Assembly: GCA_041391485.1 (NCBI GenBank)
Contig: JAWKNY010000015.1
Span: 20,498 to 84,497 of the forward strand
Direction: 5' to 3'
Source: JACKAF01 sp041391485
GTDB lineage: Bacteria > Bdellovibrionota > FAC87 > UBA2466 > JACKAF01
DNA: 64,000 bases
The notes under the pieces are model-generated. The model was not told the origin of the DNA, ran no database searches, and was given only the letters and a program-made list of their open reading frames with translations. Both the position numbers and the translations under genes were made by a program. How positions within the stretch are numbered: position 1 is the first letter of the stretch; each line of letters begins with the position of its first letter. Positions 8,449-17,478 of this stretch are shown here, piece after piece.

Positions 8449-9818
8449 AGCAACTGGTACTGATTCTCATTCTTAGTGTTGGTGAGTTTATCTGGGCAGG
8501 TCCCAAGTTACTCTACGAAGAAGATCCTACGCTGCTTACCACTACCATCGAGATTGTCGTTCAGTCGGGATCTTCCGAAGATCCCACGACGAAGACCGGT
8601 ATCGCCAACACGATCGCCGAACTCATGCTCCGTGGCACACAAAGCAAAGATCGCGCCACCTTCCAAAGCACGCTTGAGCGCATGGGTGGTTCGCTTGGAG
8701 GGGCCGCCAGTCATGACACGATTGAGTTCAGTGGCCAGGTTATCAAAGAAAATACCGATGCTTTCTTGGATCTGGTCACTGAGTTTTTCACCAAGCCCGC
8801 CTTCAATGAGAAGGAATTCAAGTCCCTCATGCAGGAAAACATCGCAGCCACGCAGCACATCAAAAATGTGAATACCCGCCTCGGCGGACTCGCGTTGCGC
8901 CGCGAGGTTTTCGCCGGCACGCCCTTGGAACGTCCCACGCAAGGAACTTTGAAAACGCTCAAAGCCATTCAGTTGAAAGATCTGAAAGAGCGCTACAAGA
9001 CGAGCTTCCACAAAGGCAATCTGCTTTTTGCCGTCGCCTCCCCTTTTAAGCGAAGCCAGATTGAGAAGAAGTTGGAGGCAATCTGGAACGTATTGCCCGA
9101 CGGCAAAGCGACCCCCTCTCCGCTTATCTCGCTCAAGATTCCTACCGAACCGACGCTGATTGTTGTGAATAAACCACACACCTCCTCCGGATCCGTGCTG
9201 ATGGGCCAGGGCGGTATCGTAGCTCAGGAACCCGATCGCTATGATCTCTATCTGGGAAACTTTTCCTTTGGCGGCGAGCCGCTGGTTTCGCGTCTATTTA
9301 ACGTGGTACGCGGGGCTTTGGGCTGGACCTATGCCATTGGATCGACTTACCAGGCGATGGGATCCCTTTCCAAGCAAAAAGGCCTTTTCATGGTCTACAC
9401 CACCCCCTCTATTGAGTTCACCACCAAGTCGCTCTTTAAGATACTCAACATGTGGGACAGCTATCTGGAAGGCGGGCTCAAGAAGGACGAGATCGACCTC
9501 GCGCAGGATAGCATGGTCAACTCCTATCCTTTTGGTTTTGATTCCGCGAATAAGCGGCTGGGATGGAAAGTGATGAGTGAGCTGTACGACGTACCGATTC
9601 TTTCGCCCGCGGAGTACGAAAGCAAGGTGCGATCCATCGGAAACGACGAACTCGTAAAGCGGCTGAAAAAACACCACACGCCACGTGGCTGGATTATCTC
9701 GATTGTCGCCGATGCAAAGGTCATCCAAAAGCAGCTCGATGAGGAGCAAAAAAGCATTCCGGCCGAAAAAAGGCTGAAAATTGCCAAGGTGCTCCGCCCC
9801 GAGCAAATTATCGAATAA
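8445..9818 (+). CDS. M16 family peptidase-like protein lacking the zinc site
   Basis: 457 residues with a signal peptide (MKQLVLILILSVGEFIWAG). At the position of HLFEH the sequence reads ANTIAELMLRGT, so both zinc-binding His are missing and the protein cannot be an active M16 peptidase. It keeps the Arg/Tyr substrate-binding pair of the family (SRLFNVVRGALGWTYAIGS) and a Gly-rich loop (GSVLMGQGG). In known M16B heterodimers one subunit carries HxxEH and the other the R/Y pair. Its ATGA overlap with the active gene supports an obligate complex. Confidence 0.85.
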   Translation: MKQLVLILILSVGEFIWAGPKLLYEEDPTLLTTTIEIVVQSGSSEDPTTKTGIANTIAELMLRGTQSKDRATFQSTLERMGGSLGGAASHDTIEFSGQVIKENTDAFLDLVTEFFTKPAFNEKEFKSLMQENIAATQHIKNVNTRLGGLALRREVFAGTPLERPTQGTLKTLKAIQLKDLKERYKTSFHKGNLLFAVASPFKRSQIEKKLEAIWNVLPDGKATPSPLISLKIPTEPTLIVVNKPHTSSGSVLMGQGGIVAQEPDRYDLYLGNFSFGGEPLVSRLFNVVRGALGWTYAIGSTYQAMGSLSKQKGLFMVYTTPSIEFTTKSLFKILNMWDSYLEGGLKKDEIDLAQDSMVNSYPFGFDSANKRLGWKVMSELYDVPILSPAEYESKVRSIGNDELVKRLKKHHTPRGWIISIVADAKVIQKQLDEEQKSIPAEKRLKIAKVLRPEQIIE

Positions 9819-9896
9819 GTCGCACCCGACTGAGCCGTTTCTCAAGTCTTTTCCGCGTTCTCCTATGACGGACAAAACGTTCAATAGGAGGACACG

Positions 9897-10437
9897 ATGC
9901 TTCGCAATACACTTAGATTTTTGGCCCTTGGCTCTTTTCTGGTTTCTGTGGGAGCCCAGGCGACGAACCCCATCGAGATAGATCACTGCGGTTACAATAT
10001 TTCGCAGCCCGGTCACTACAAAGTCGTGGCGGATCTGCAGTGCGCTCAGAATGAGCCCTATGCGATCCGCATCAGCAACACCCAGAACTCCGAAGTAAAA
10101 CTGGATCTTGATGGCCATCGGCTCCGGGGTTTGTGGGGAGCAACGGTTTTCAATACACCATCGGACTTTTCGTGAACAACGCTCGCCGGGTGGAAATCAA
10201 ATCGGATCGAAATGGGGCCGAGCTGCGAGGCTTTCAGACCGCAATCCAGCTGTGGGATCAAAACCGCGACGTGGAAATCGAGGGCAGAAAGATCCTTATC
10301 CGCGACAGCTCCGCAGGATCCAAATCCGCAATAGCCGCGAAGTAACGGTGCGACGTTTGCGGTTTCAGAATAACCGAGTCGACCAGCTCACACAGAACTC
10401 ACAGGACGTTACCGTGTCAGACTTAAACGACCTGTAG
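9897..10437 (+). CDS. Secreted right-handed beta-helix protein (frameshifted)
   Basis: About 180 residues. ATG 9897 follows AATAGGAGGACACG. The signal peptide MLRNTLRFLALGSFLVSVGAQA is followed by ITQ-like short strands: DHCGYNISQPGHYKVVADL, AIRISNTQNSEVKLDLDGHRL, IGLFVNNARRVEIKSDRNG, RIQIRNSREVTVRRLRFQNN and NSQDVTVSDLNDL. The periodicity is typical of pectate-lyase/NosD parallel beta-helices. Two frame changes, near 10133 and 10325, must be bridged. Too short for a known enzyme, so it may be a binding or structural protein. It is followed at once by a strong terminator. Confidence 0.6.
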
Positions 10438-10445
10438 CCCATCAG

Positions 10446-10475
10446 AAGGCGGTGGCATAGGGCCACCGCCTTTTT
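10446..10475 (+). terminator. Rho-independent terminator
   Basis: An 11-bp stem (AAGGCGGTGGC with its exact complement) and a 5-base loop, followed by TTTTT. It lies 8 bases after the beta-helix gene stop. Confidence 0.85.
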
Positions 10476-10541
10476 CCCCGACACACTCCCCCTACCCAAA
10501 ACCCCACTTGCAGATAGAGAATGGGTGCAGTGGGGGTCAAA

Positions 10542-11924
10542 ATGAAATGGTTTCTTCTTTCTCTTTTCGTCGTCACACTTTGCTTTGCCAATCCCTATCC
10601 GAAGGAATCCGAGGTTCCCAAAGACTCTCCGGCTGATTACTTCCGTCACTACCCGGAACCAAACAGGGTAAAAGCCGCAGAGGGAATTGAAGTCCTGCGA
10701 GTGGATGTGAGTTGGAAGGAAGGCGAAGTTTACGAAGTGAGCAAAGTGGTGAGAGAGCTTTCAGGCACTTCGGGACTGATGGCCCGCGCCACGCAAAACG
10801 ATCCTCATGGAAGCTACCAAGGTCGCCTCATCGAACCTTTTACCCAAAGTGTGATGGGTCAAGATAGTTTGGGTACAGGTATGCTTTTTCGTCGACTCAC
10901 TCGCGGCTTTTCGTTCCGCTTTCCGCTTCCCCAGAGTGCCGTCGAGTTTCAACTTGTTGCAGAAAATCCCGACTCGGGTGAAATGGAAACGGTTCTTAGC
11001 CAGCGCATTGAACCGTCGCAGTTAGCGCCGGCAACACCGGAAAGTCCAGCGGGTCTCGAAGTGCGCGCCTTGAAGCAGGCGACAGTACAGCCGCAAATTC
11101 GGGTGAACTTCTACGCAGAAGGCTATCTTGCCAGCCGCAAAGATCGTTTTTGGCAGGACGCACAGAAAGCCGTCAACGCGCTTTCCGAGAACAACTTTCC
11201 AGGGTTTTCGCAGATGAGTTTTTACGCGGTTTTCTACCCCTCCAACAAAGCGTTAGGGAGTGCAAAAGATTTGGGTCTACCGGTAGAAGAAAGAGACTCT
11301 TTTCTGGGGCTCTATTTTCCGTATTGGGAAAAATTTGGCCGGTGGTACCACGTGCTCTACCCCACCCGAGTCTCCAAGTACCGCGACGGAATCGGACTCG
11401 TGCCCTACGACTACCCCGTCATTCTCGTCGACGACAGCAACTACTGGGGGGTTGGAAATTTTCGTGAGCTAACAGCGGTGCCTACGGGGAGCTGGTCCTT
11501 CACTTACCTATTGCTCCACGAAATGGGCCACTTCTTCGGCCTCAATGAGGAGTACGAAAGCGGAGGCCCCACCGAGTTGTCCTTCGCGCCGGAAATTGAA
11601 GAACCCTGGTCCCAAAACATTACGTTTCTGCGCGATCCGCAAGGCTTGAAATGGAAGGAGTTTGTGGCGTCCTCTACACCCATCCCGACTCCCGCGTCTC
11701 AGTGGACGAGCGGCAAGTACGGCGCTTACAAAGGTGGTTACGCGCAAAGCGTTCCCGAAAACACGAGTCACAAACCTGGGATCGGTTGCGTAATGGCCAG
11801 TCAGGGGAATTTCTGTGCGATTTGTAAACACGCCATTGAGGCGCGCGTGCAGTTTGATTCAGGAAAGAGTCCGTTTATTTCAGATTCAGAAGCGCCTGCT
11901 TCAATCCTGGCGCACAGGAGATAA
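10542..11924 (+). CDS. Secreted peptidase of family M64 (IgA-peptidase-like)
   Basis: 460 residues from ATG 10542 (MKWFLLSLFVVTLCFA signal peptide); an in-frame ATG at 10521 is less likely. An N-terminal beta domain (about 45-165) is followed by the M64 catalytic domain. It starts at VNFYAEGYLASRKDRFWQDA, which matches the conserved opening of peptidase_M64, and has the zinc motif HEMGHFFGLNEEYE near residue 325. M64 enzymes are extracellular metallopeptidases. The C-terminal part has Cys (IGCVMASQGNFCAICKH), probably disulfide-bonded. The 3' end overlaps the convergent HisN-like gene by 50 bases. Confidence 0.8.
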   Translation: MKWFLLSLFVVTLCFANPYPKESEVPKDSPADYFRHYPEPNRVKAAEGIEVLRVDVSWKEGEVYEVSKVVRELSGTSGLMARATQNDPHGSYQGRLIEPFTQSVMGQDSLGTGMLFRRLTRGFSFRFPLPQSAVEFQLVAENPDSGEMETVLSQRIEPSQLAPATPESPAGLEVRALKQATVQPQIRVNFYAEGYLASRKDRFWQDAQKAVNALSENNFPGFSQMSFYAVFYPSNKALGSAKDLGLPVEERDSFLGLYFPYWEKFGRWYHVLYPTRVSKYRDGIGLVPYDYPVILVDDSNYWGVGNFRELTAVPTGSWSFTYLLLHEMGHFFGLNEEYESGGPTELSFAPEIEEPWSQNITFLRDPQGLKWKEFVASSTPIPTPASQWTSGKYGAYKGGYAQSVPENTSHKPGIGCVMASQGNFCAICKHAIEARVQFDSGKSPFISDSEAPASILAHRR

Positions 11925-12636
11925 AGCTGCTCGTTTCTAGCGTCTGGCCGCCGTCAAAATCAAAGAACTCGCCACCCGCCTCACGCACCAAGCAGGCGAT
12001 GGGAATGACATCCCACGGGGCGACGACCGGATCGATCATCGCATCCACAGCACCGCGCAAAAGCAAAGAATGGCCAAAGCAGTCGGTGTAACCACGGGCC
12101 AGCTCCGCTTTTTCCATGATCTGGTGCATGTAAGCCATCTTGCCGGCTTTCTCAAAACAATTTACATCGCCGATGGAAACGACGGCGTTCTCTAGCGTTT
12201 GGGTGGGCGAAACGTGCAGGCGCTGATCGTTGCAGAAGGTCCCTTTACCCAACACCGCCGTGTAAGTTTCCTGCAAAATCGGAAGCACCATGATGCCCAG
12301 GACCACGCGTCGCCGGTGCAGGAGCCCGAGCAGAGTCCCAAATAGTGGAATGCCACGGATGAAACTTCGGGTCCCGTCGATGGGATCAATGGTCCAGACG
12401 AAATCCGCATCAAGCGCTTCGGTGCCAAACTCTTCGCCCAAAATACCGTGACCGGGAAATCTCTTTCCGAGTTCTTTACGGATGTGCTCCTCGCCCTTTT
12501 TGTCGGCGATGGTAACCGGAGACTGATCCGCTTTGGTTTCAATTAAGATGGCTTGCCTAAAGTACGACGCTGCAATAGCAGAGGCTTCTTCGGCAATACG
12601 AACGGCTTCGGGGAGAAACTCAGAGTATTCTGACAT
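11875..12636 (-). CDS. hisN: Inositol-monophosphatase-fold phosphatase, HisN-like histidinol-phosphatase
   Basis: 253 residues. The metal-binding motifs of the IMPase family are in order: GILGEEFGTE, WTIDPIDGTRSFIRG and APWDVIPIACLVREAGG. The variant DGTRSFIRGIPLFGTLL fits the HisN subgroup, which dephosphorylates L-histidinol phosphate in histidine synthesis, better than SuhB or CysQ. No his operon is near, so the substrate is assigned by motif only. Convergent with the M64 gene, which it overlaps. The start ATG 12636 is 14 bases after the stop of the upstream YhaM-like gene, suggesting one transcript. Confidence 0.8.
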   Translation of the reverse strand: MSEYSEFLPEAVRIAEEASAIAASYFRQAILIETKADQSPVTIADKKGEEHIRKELGKRFPGHGILGEEFGTEALDADFVWTIDPIDGTRSFIRGIPLFGTLLGLLHRRRVVLGIMVLPILQETYTAVLGKGTFCNDQRLHVSPTQTLENAVVSIGDVNCFEKAGKMAYMHQIMEKAELARGYTDCFGHSLLLRGAVDAMIDPVVAPWDVIPIACLVREAGGEFFDFDGGQTLETSSFISCAPGLKQALLNLK

Positions 12637-12650
12637 GCGGACAGTCTAGC

Positions 12651-13622
12651 TTAGTTCGGGGCATTTAGGTAGATGTCGGGCCGGTAGTAGTACTGGTGGT
12701 ACGCGCGGTGCTCCGGAGTCCAACGCGACTTGCCTTTTACCGACTGCATGAAGGTCTGGATGCTGTTGATTTTGGAATCCATGTCGTCGAGCTGATGCAC
12801 CAGTTGCGCCTCAATCGTATGCGGTCGCTTGGGCGAGCCGTACTCCAGATGACCATGGTGCGCGAGCACAATGTGTTTCAGTTGGTACTCAAGCTCCCTA
12901 GGAAAACCGGGAATCTCGCGGATCTTTCTATCAATCAGGATCGCACCAATCGTGATATGGCCAACCAGTTTGCCCTCGTCCGTGTAACTAAAAGCGTTGT
13001 TGTAAGAGAGCTCGAAAATCTTCCCAAAATCATGGAAGGCCGCGCCAAAAACGGCGATGTCGCGATCGATGCCTTCGTAGTATTTCAAGACCGCATCGAC
13101 GAGGTGGATGAGCTGAAGCGAGTGCACCAGCAGGCCTCCCAAAAAGGCGTGGTGGATCGTTTTCGCGGCCGGGCAGACCTTGTAGCGTTCCGCGATCTCA
13201 GGATCTTTCAAGAGCGCCAAGGAGAGCTTGCGGACCCAAGGGTTCTCGACCGCTTCAAAGACCGAGAGTAGCTCCTTATAGAGAGCCTCCACATTCTCAG
13301 GCCCCTCCGGCAGGAAGTCCCGCAGGTCCACTTCTTCGGCGGATACAGGAATCAAATGGTCCACAATTAGCTGCAAGCGGTTCTGGTAGGCGTTCACTTT
13401 GCCCCCGACCGCAATCACATCCCCGGTATCGAAAGTCTCCGCGATGTCGGTGGCGTTCTCCCAAACGCGGGAGTCGATCTCGCCCGAGCGGTCCATGAGG
13501 CTAATGGCCAGATAAGGCTTCCCGTTGCGTGCCAGCGGGGTTTCTTTGCCTTTCACCAGGAAGGTGGAATGGACCGTATCATGGGGTTTTAAGTCCTTGA
13601 TAAATATATTTTTTTCGAGCAA
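12651..13622 (-). CDS. YhaM-like 3'-5' exoribonuclease (OB fold plus HD domain)
   Basis: 323 residues. Residues about 10-95 form a nucleic-acid-binding OB fold (PYLAISLMDRSGEIDSRVWE). Residues about 150-300 form an HD phosphohydrolase domain, with KTIHHAFLGGLLVHSLQL, AAFHDFGKIFEL and VLAHHGHLEYGSPKRP supplying the metal ligands. This matches the YhaM/CBF1 family of exonucleases first described in Firmicutes. Cytoplasmic RNA or single-strand DNA trimming is expected. Divergent from gapA and followed closely by the HisN-like gene. Confidence 0.8.
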   Translation of the reverse strand: MLEKNIFIKDLKPHDTVHSTFLVKGKETPLARNGKPYLAISLMDRSGEIDSRVWENATDIAETFDTGDVIAVGGKVNAYQNRLQLIVDHLIPVSAEEVDLRDFLPEGPENVEALYKELLSVFEAVENPWVRKLSLALLKDPEIAERYKVCPAAKTIHHAFLGGLLVHSLQLIHLVDAVLKYYEGIDRDIAVFGAAFHDFGKIFELSYNNAFSYTDEGKLVGHITIGAILIDRKIREIPGFPRELEYQLKHIVLAHHGHLEYGSPKRPHTIEAQLVHQLDDMDSKINSIQTFMQSVKGKSRWTPEHRAYHQYYYRPDIYLNAPN

Positions 13623-13709
13623 CTCGGATCCCTTCGAAACTTCCCCACCCTTTTATCCCGATGCGTCGAAATTGGGAAGCCATAAACTGCCCACCCAAGG
13701 AACCAGGTC

Positions 13710-13738
13710 TTGAAGCCGCACGCAATACGCTATATACA
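13710..13738 (+). promoter_or_regulatory. Probable sigma-70 promoter of the gapA operon
   Basis: TTGAAG (13710-13715), a 17-base spacer and TATACA (13733-13738), 37 bases before the gapA start. A similar TTGAAG-17-TATAAT pair lies before the delta-60 repeat gene. GAGGAGG precedes the gapA ATG as a strong ribosome site. Confidence 0.55.
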
Positions 13739-13775
13739 ACGGATCACTAAACTTTTAGTCGAGTGAGGAGGCACG

Positions 13776-14794
13776 ATGGCTGGGCAAAAGATTCGAGTGG
13801 GCATTAACGGTTTTGGCAGAATTGGGCGTATCACGACCCGATTGCTCTGGGCGCGACCCGAGTTTGAGCTGGTGGCCATCAACGATCTCACCGAGCTTGA
13901 GAAGAACGCCCACCTCTTGAAGTACGATTCCGTCCACGGACCGTGGGGACACGAGGTCAGCTGGGACAAGGACGCCCTTCTTGTGGACGCCAAGCCCGTA
14001 AAGGTTTTTGCTCACAAAGATCCCGCCGAACTCCCTTGGAAAGATCTGGGAGTGGATATCGTCATCGAGTCCACCGGTATTTTTACAAGCTACGACGGAG
14101 CCGCTAAGCATTTGAGCGCCGGCGCCAAGAAAGTCATCGTCTCGGCTCCGGTCAAAGATCCGGACAAGATCAAGACCATGGTCTACGGGATCAACCATAC
14201 GGACTACGATCCCAGTAAGAACGATGTGGTCTCTAACGCCTCGTGCACCACGAACTGTCTGGCGCCTGTAGTAAAAGTCTTGCACGACAAGTTTACCGTT
14301 CAGCGCGGTCTGATGACGACAGTGCACTCTTACACCAACGATCAACGTGTTTTGGATTTGGGACACTCCGATTACCGCCGCATGCGCGCCGCCGCGATCA
14401 ACATGATCCCGACATCAACGGGCGCCGCCAAAGCCGTGGGACTTGTGATCCCGGAACTCGCCGGCAAACTGACCGGAACTTCTGTACGCGTACCGACACC
14501 CAACGTTTCCCTCGTGGATTTTGTGGGTGATTTGGGCAAGAAGACGACGGTAGAAGAAGTGAACGAGGCTTTTATTCACGCAGCCTCCACGGGCCCGCTT
14601 AAAGGCGTACTGAACGCTGTGAACGCGCCTCTTGTCTCGTCCGATTTTAACGGCGACAAGCACTCTTCGAGCGTCGATCTCCTCCACGATGGTGGTGGAT
14701 GGTTCGATGGTGAAGGTACTTAGCTGGTACGACAACGAGCGGCTTTTCTTCACGCATGTTGGACCTGGCGGCGTGGATGGCGAGCAAGTTTTAG
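13776..14794 (+). CDS. gapA: Glyceraldehyde-3-phosphate dehydrogenase (two frameshifts near the 3' end)
   Basis: About 339 residues when repaired, the normal length. The N-terminal NAD fold KIRVGINGFGRIGRITTR and the active-site SNASCTTNCLAP with the catalytic Cys are clear, as is the conserved HSYTNDQRVLD loop. The frame fails near 14683; the next frame supplies STMVVDGSMVKVLSWYDNE. It fails again near 14728, where a third frame supplies the expected end SRMLDLAAWMASKF and TAG at 14792. An essential glycolytic enzyme is unlikely to be dead, so these are probably consensus errors. It catalyses the NAD-linked oxidation of glyceraldehyde 3-phosphate. First gene of a gapA-pgk-tpiA-secG operon. 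Confidence 0.92.
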
Positions 14795-15999
14795 TGAATT
14801 ACCCGAAGATTCAAGATCTTGACCTGAAAGGGAAGCGCGTTCTTCTGCGCGTGGACTTTAATGTCCCGCTGAAAGAGAGCGACAAGGGGATCGTCGTTGC
14901 CGACGACACCCGTATCACAGCGGCTCTGCCGACGATCCAATTCGTTTTGGAACAAGGCGGAAAGTGCTTGCTCGCTTCCCATTTGGGACGGCCCAAAGGC
15001 CAACGCAATCCCAAGTACAGTTTGGAACCCGTCGGTACGCACTTGAGCACGCTTCTCGGTAAGGACGTGATTCTAACGGAAGACTGCGTGGGGGATGGCC
15101 CACGCGGGCTTTCCCACAACATGCGACCTGGCGACGTGTTGCTGCTTGAAAACTTGCGCTTTGAGACGGGCGAGGAATCCAATAGCCCGGTCTTTTCGCA
15201 GAAGCTCGCGGAACTTTGTGACGTCTATATTAATGACGCGTTCGGAACCATGCACCGAGCCCACGCTTCTACAGAAGGCATCACGCATTTTGTGGAGAAA
15301 AAGGGAATCGGGCTCCTTGTCCAACAGGAGCTGAAATACCTGGAGCCCTTGCGCGAAGCCCCTAAGCGGCCGTTTGTTCTGGCGATGGGCGGGGCCAAGA
15401 TCTCAGACAAGATGGGCGTGATTGAGCACTTCCTTCCGAAGGTGGATACGCTGCTGATCGGCGGTGCCATGGCCTACGCCTTTTTGCGGGCGCGCGGTTA
15501 TGAAGTGGGCAAAAGCCTTTGTCCCGAAGAACAGATCCCACTCGCCCAAAAATTGATGAAGGCAGCCGACGCGCGCAATGTGCACATCCTGCTGCCAATC
15601 GACCATGTGGTCGCCGCGAGCTTTGACTCCGAAAAAGGCGAGCTGACCGACGGGGAGAACATCCCGGGCGATAAGATGGGCCTTGATATCGGACCGAAGA
15701 CGGTTTCGCTTTATGAACGGCCTATCTCCCAGGCCGAGACTATTTTCTGGAATGGGCCCATGGGCGTCTTTGAAAAGCCGGCCTTCTCGGAGGGCACCTT
15801 TGGCATTGCACGCGCGATTGGGGCTTCTCGGGCTCAGAAACTCGCTGGAGGCGGAGACTGCGCGGCAGCGGTTGCGGCCTCGGGTGAGGAAGCGAATTTC
15901 GATTTTATCAGCACGGGTGGCGGGGCGACGCTGGAGTTCCTGGAAGGGAAGAACCTGCCTGGGCTTAAGGCGCTTGCGCTTTCCAAGCGTGAAAGCTAG
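14794..15999 (+). CDS. pgk: Phosphoglycerate kinase
   Basis: 401 residues, the usual length. The start is GTG 14794, sharing its G with the gapA stop (TAGTG); the frame is open further upstream only because it overlaps the gapA end. Motifs are GKRVLLRVDFNVPL, the substrate loop SHLGRPKG, VYINDAFGTMHRAHAS and the nucleotide-binding FWNGPMGVFE and STGGGATLEFLEGK. It makes ATP from 1,3-bisphosphoglycerate in the cytoplasm. Start/stop overlap implies coupling with gapA. Confidence 0.95.
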   Translation: MNYPKIQDLDLKGKRVLLRVDFNVPLKESDKGIVVADDTRITAALPTIQFVLEQGGKCLLASHLGRPKGQRNPKYSLEPVGTHLSTLLGKDVILTEDCVGDGPRGLSHNMRPGDVLLLENLRFETGEESNSPVFSQKLAELCDVYINDAFGTMHRAHASTEGITHFVEKKGIGLLVQQELKYLEPLREAPKRPFVLAMGGAKISDKMGVIEHFLPKVDTLLIGGAMAYAFLRARGYEVGKSLCPEEQIPLAQKLMKAADARNVHILLPIDHVVAASFDSEKGELTDGENIPGDKMGLDIGPKTVSLYERPISQAETIFWNGPMGVFEKPAFSEGTFGIARAIGASRAQKLAGGGDCAAAVAASGEEANFDFISTGGGATLEFLEGKNLPGLKALALSKRES

Positions 16000-16049
16000 A
16001 ACGATAGACCTGTTTTTGGCTAGATTTAAGGGCTGAGCAAGGTAAAGAG

Positions 16050-16838
16050 ATGCGAATACCGTTATTTGCAGCAAATTGGAAAATGAACAAGGCGGTCTCT
16101 GAGACGGCTGAGTTTGTGACCCAGTTGAGCGAGCTGCTCGTGGCCGCGCCCGGTAAGCTGGGCACCGACTTTGAGGTGCTCCTTTGCCCGCAAAGCACGC
16201 ATCTTTCCACGCTTTCGGCCTCGATTGGGACCCGTCCCATTGAGTTTGGCGCGCAGAATTGCGGTACCGCCAAGAATGGCGCGTTCACTGGGGAGATTTC
16301 CCCAGTCGTCCTAAAAGAGCTCGGCTGCGGTTGGACGCTCGTTGGCCACTCGGAACGGCGCCACATTTATCTAGAGGATGATGCTCTCGTTCTCAGTCGC
16401 ACCCGAGCCGCACTGGCCGAGGGGCTTTCGGTCGTTCTGTGTGTAGGGGAAAAGCTTGAGGAGCGCCGGGCCGATCGCACGATGCAGGTCGTGGAGACGC
16501 AGCTCTCGATTCTTAAGGGAATGAGTGCGGCCGATATTGAGCGCATCGTGGTGGCTTATGAGCCGGTTTGGGCGATTGGCACCGGGGAAAACGCCACGCC
16601 GGAACAGGCGGAGGCCGTGCACGCCTCCATCCGCAAGTGGTATGCTTCGGCGCTTGGAGAAAAGGCAGCCGATGCGCTTCGGATCCTGTATGGTGGAAGC
16701 GTTAAGCCGGAGAATGCCGCCCAGTTGCTACGTGAAGCGGATGTGGACGGATTTTTGGTAGGTGGAGCGAGTCTGGACCCAGTTGTTTTTAGCAATGTGA
16801 TAAAGAATGGGTTAGAATCTCGCGCACCGGGAGTATAG
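16050..16838 (+). CDS. tpiA: Triosephosphate isomerase
   Basis: 262 residues. FAANWKMNK carries the substrate Asn and Lys, GWTLVGHSERR the catalytic His and VVAYEPVWAIGTG the catalytic Glu. RILYGGSVKPENA is the phosphate-binding loop. It interconverts dihydroxyacetone phosphate and glyceraldehyde 3-phosphate. It follows pgk by 50 bases and precedes secG by 4, in a gene order common in bacteria. Confidence 0.95.
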   Translation: MRIPLFAANWKMNKAVSETAEFVTQLSELLVAAPGKLGTDFEVLLCPQSTHLSTLSASIGTRPIEFGAQNCGTAKNGAFTGEISPVVLKELGCGWTLVGHSERRHIYLEDDALVLSRTRAALAEGLSVVLCVGEKLEERRADRTMQVVETQLSILKGMSAADIERIVVAYEPVWAIGTGENATPEQAEAVHASIRKWYASALGEKAADALRILYGGSVKPENAAQLLREADVDGFLVGGASLDPVVFSNVIKNGLESRAPGV

Positions 16839-16842
16839 AGAC

Positions 16843-17181
16843 GTGACGTTTTTAATTGTGGTTCATTTAACGATGTGTGTGGCACTCATCGGAATTATTC
16901 TGCTCCAGCCGGGAAAATCCGACATGGGAATCGGTTTTGGTAGCAGCAGCCAAAGCATCTTTGGTAGTAAGGGTGCTGGTAACTTTCTGACGAAGGTTAC
17001 TTCGATCGCAGCTTTGATTTTTGTTTGTACGAGTTTTTTTCTGACCCGCTCGCGACTTGTGGAAGCGGAACAATCGGTCATCGGATCCACCCCGGCACCG
17101 ATTGAAGAAAAGAAGGCGCCGGAAAAAATGCCGGCGGCTCCTGAGACTCCAGCGGAACCAGCCGCTCCGGAAAAAAAGTAG
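16843..17181 (+). CDS. secG: SecG subunit of the Sec translocase
   Basis: 112 residues, starting at GTG 16843 just after tpiA. Two membrane helices (about 2-20 and 47-66) flank the conserved loop LLQPGKSDMGIGFGSSSQSIFGSKG. The C-terminus is a Lys/Ala/Pro/Glu-rich tail. SecG assists SecYE-dependent export in the inner membrane. Its position after tpiA is a widespread arrangement. Confidence 0.92.
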   Translation: MTFLIVVHLTMCVALIGIILLQPGKSDMGIGFGSSSQSIFGSKGAGNFLTKVTSIAALIFVCTSFFLTRSRLVEAEQSVIGSTPAPIEEKKAPEKMPAAPETPAEPAAPEKK

Positions 17182-17197
17182 TTTTTAGTTCGTCTAC

Positions 17198-17279
17198 GCG
17201 TAGGTGGTGGAATTGGTATACACGTAGGATTAAGGATCCTATGGCGCAAGCCTTGGGGGTTCAAGTCCCCCCCTACGCA
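17198..17279 (+). tRNA. tRNA-Leu, anticodon AAG
   Basis: The acceptor stem GCGTAGG pairs with CCTACGC and the discriminator is A. The D arm GGTGGAATTGGTAT and the T arm GGGGGTTCAAGTCCCCC are present, with a class II variable arm between. The anticodon stem TAGGA/TCCTA encloses the 7-base loop TTAAGGA, giving AAG. CCA is not encoded. The overall sequence resembles E. coli tRNA-Leu(GAG), with A in place of G34. Confidence 0.85.
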
Positions 17280-17478
17280 CTCTTTTCGGTACCACGTTCC
17301 CTTTGGCACATCCCTGTGGATAACTTTTCGTTTCATTACTGAGAGCCCTGCCGGGTTTTGTCACTTCTGAACAGCGAATCTGTGCTAGTTTCCCCGCGAA
17401 GCTGGCTGCCTTTGGTGGCATTCCACTTGCAAATACTTGGGTCGGCGGTCGTCGTACTTTGCGCTTTGGAGCTCAGGG

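Noticed and set aside
8508..9179. 223-codon minus-strand open frame
   Set aside because: Lies wholly opposite the M16-like gene and shows no recognisable features.
9294..10118. 274-codon open frame on the minus strand
   Set aside because: Covers the end of the second M16 gene and the beta-helix gene start; the plus-strand reading has signal peptides and family motifs.
12696..13271. 191-codon plus-strand open frame
   Set aside because: Complement of the HD-domain gene, which has all metal-binding motifs.
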